Assembly (NCBI GenBank): GCA_002683575.1
Contig: NYTP01000125.1
Location: forward strand, 1 to 56,232
Direction: 5' to 3'
Origin: Bermanella sp.
GTDB taxonomy: Bacteria; Pseudomonadota; Gammaproteobacteria; Pseudomonadales; Oceanobacteraceae
DNA length: 56,232 bases
Shown piece after piece: positions 54,940-56,232 of the stretch. The notes under the pieces were generated by a model. It was not told where the DNA came from, ran no database searches, and worked only from the letters and a program-made list of their open reading frames with translations. The position numbers and the translations under genes were made by a program. How positions within the stretch are numbered: the first letter of the stretch is position 1; each line of letters begins with the position of its first letter.

Positions 54940-56184
54940 ATGCTTAAAACATTGCCCATTCTCATTGGATTACGGTATACCGGTGCCAAACGACGTAATC
55001 ATTTTATTTCTTTTATATCTGCAATTTCTATGGCGGGTTTAACGTTAGGCGTTGCTGTTTTAATCCTTGTTCTTTCGGTTATGAATGGGTTTGACCGTGA
55101 GCTTCGTCAACGTATTTTAGGCATGGTGCCTCACGCGGCGCTTTATGCAAAGGATGGCTTGAAAGATTGGCAGGCTTTAGCGAATGATGTGACCTCAAAG
55201 CCCGGAATAGTAGGTGTTGCTCCCTTTGTTAACATACAAGGCATGATGAGTCATAAAGGGCGAGTTCAAGGTGTTATGGTCAATGGTATTGAGCCCCAGT
55301 GGGAAAGAAAAGTGTCAATTCTGCCTGACTTTATTACTCAGGGTGAATTCGATTCTCTGGCCCCTGGCGAGTATCACATTATTCTAGGTGACTTATTGGC
55401 GAGAAAATTGGGTGTTGGCTTAGGTGAAAAAGTCACTTTAATCATGCCTGAAGCCAGCTTAACCCCTGCCGGTGTGATGCCTCGCTTAAAGCGTTTTACA
55501 GTGAGCGGAGTGTTTTCTGTTGGTGCCGAACTTGACGCAAATTTCGCTTATATACACATGAAGGACGCTGCAAAAATGGCGCGCATGAAGTATCCAGCGC
55601 AGGGTTTGCGTTTGAAGACACAGGACTTATTTGAAGCCCCGCGTATTGCTTGGAACTTAACCTTTGATTTGGATGCCAGTATTACAAGCAGTGACTGGAC
55701 TCGTACACACGGAAATTTATTCCAAGCCATTCAAATGGAAAAAACTATGATTGGCTTGTTGCTGCTGATTATTGTCGCCGTGGCCGCGTTTAATATTGTC
55801 TCCACCTTGGTGATGGTTGTGACCGATAAACAAGGTGATATCGCTATTCTTAGAACATTAGGCATGTCACCTAGCAGTATTATGGCGGTGTTCATGGTGC
55901 AGGGCTCTATTATTGGTGTCGTGGGAATTTTATTAGGTACCGGCCTAGGTATTGTTTTAGCGTTAACCGTTACCGATATTATTGCCGGCATCGAGCATTT
56001 ACTGGGCGTTCAATTTTTAAACGCCAATGTATATTTTATTAGTTATTTACCTTCGCAATTAAAATGGTTTGACGTGGTAGTGGTCACCAGTAGTGGTTTG
56101 TTAATGAGCTTTTTTGCGACCTTGTATCCTGCTTATCGGGCATCAAAAGTTAAACCGGCGGAGGCGTTACGCTATGACATCTAA
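54940..56184 (+). CDS. lolC: Lipoprotein-releasing ABC transporter permease LolC/LolE
   Basis: The 414-residue inner-membrane permease extracts lipoproteins for LolA. It has an N-terminal helix after LRYTGAKRRNHFISFISAIS, a periplasmic MacB-type domain, then FtsX-type helices (about 270-300, 315-350, 375-405) with VVTDKQGDIAILRTLGMSPS, and ends FATLYPAYRASKVKPAEALRY. The stop overlaps the lolD start by 11 bp. The order lolC-lolD agrees with Pseudomonas PA2988-PA2987. Confidence 0.95.
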   Translation: MLKTLPILIGLRYTGAKRRNHFISFISAISMAGLTLGVAVLILVLSVMNGFDRELRQRILGMVPHAALYAKDGLKDWQALANDVTSKPGIVGVAPFVNIQGMMSHKGRVQGVMVNGIEPQWERKVSILPDFITQGEFDSLAPGEYHIILGDLLARKLGVGLGEKVTLIMPEASLTPAGVMPRLKRFTVSGVFSVGAELDANFAYIHMKDAAKMARMKYPAQGLRLKTQDLFEAPRIAWNLTFDLDASITSSDWTRTHGNLFQAIQMEKTMIGLLLLIIVAVAAFNIVSTLVMVVTDKQGDIAILRTLGMSPSSIMAVFMVQGSIIGVVGILLGTGLGIVLALTVTDIIAGIEHLLGVQFLNANVYFISYLPSQLKWFDVVVVTSSGLLMSFFATLYPAYRASKVKPAEALRYDI

Positions 56185-56232
56185 TACGACGGTTTTACGT
56201 TGCGAGCAGCTTGTTAAAGAGTATCAAGTGGG
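56174..56232 (+). CDS. lolD: LolD, lipoprotein-releasing ABC ATPase (5' part)
   Basis: The gene starts at ATG 56174 inside lolC and runs out of the window. The first residues are MTSNTTVLRCEQLVKEYQV, the usual opening of LolD before the Walker A motif. Partner ATPase of LolC. Confidence 0.88.
   Translation, partial: MTSNTTVLRCEQLVKEYQV

Noticed and set aside
1-56232. tRNA, rRNA, CRISPR arrays, IS elements, prophage genes
   Set aside because: Gaps between genes are short and I found no cloverleaf, regular spaced repeats, transposase frames or terminal inverted repeats.

Overview
The window is a gene-dense piece of a gammaproteobacterial chromosome. The gene order lexA, psrA, a YkuD-fold gene, nagZ, MTI phosphorylase, csiV, mfd, a long GAPDH, nqrABCDEF, apbE, nqrM, sthA, lolC, lolD follows, with insertions, the order I recall from the Pseudomonas aeruginosa PA2987-PA3007 region. 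A Na+-pumping NADH dehydrogenase, a PilU-type ATPase and a medium GC content suggest a marine Oceanospirillales-like bacterium (Bermanella/Oleispira/Thalassolituus type). That placement is inference from memory. I saw no tRNA, rRNA, insertion sequence, prophage or CRISPR array.

Layout. 1-923: a C-terminal CDS remnant converges on lexA, which has two SOS boxes in its promoter. 924-6027: a TetR regulator with twin palindromic operators, then an RND/MMPL transporter, a LolA-like periplasmic protein and an outer-membrane beta-barrel, which looks like a complete envelope export or lipid-transfer route. 6194-10323: psrA (with its own promoter and operator), a signal-less YkuD enzyme, nagZ, an MscS channel and MTI phosphorylase; this combines peptidoglycan recycling, osmotic release and purine salvage. 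10386-14548 (minus): csiV-mfd. 14827-16278: a long-form GAPDH. 16541-22405: nqrABCDEF. The NQR flavinylation and iron-maturation genes apbE and nqrM lie at 27572-28813, separated from nqrF by about 5 kb holding yjbQ, a small orphan, yigZ, rlmG, a basic protein, an AEC transporter and a DUF4062 protein. sthA follows.

30435-45752 is a more accessory mixture: pilU; a minus-strand run with a possible ADP-ribosyltransferase-fold protein, a DUF1499 lipoprotein, a cysteine-free sirtuin, a glycerophosphodiesterase and a Tus-like replication-terminator protein; a TauE exporter; an alpha/beta hydrolase broken by one in-frame amber codon; a chemoreceptor with a solute-binding partner; an acyl-CoA synthetase; yaaA; a YajG-like lipoprotein; a DUF599 membrane protein; and the tail-specific protease prc.

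45879-56232 holds a thioesterase, a 1622-residue single-chain biotin-dependent carboxylase, a small Xre-like protein, a Gln-rich exported protein, the agmatine-to-putrescine pair aguA-aguB, a small exported protein, lolC and the start of lolD.

The most unusual item is the giant carboxylase. It has the order CT-alpha, a helical region of about 470 residues, CT-beta, biotin carboxylase, BCCP. This reverses the usual beta-alpha order of the carboxyltransferase halves and inserts a domain I do not recognise. Next in interest are the Tus homologue, the zinc-less sirtuin, the possible ART-fold protein and the RND/LolA-like/barrel system.
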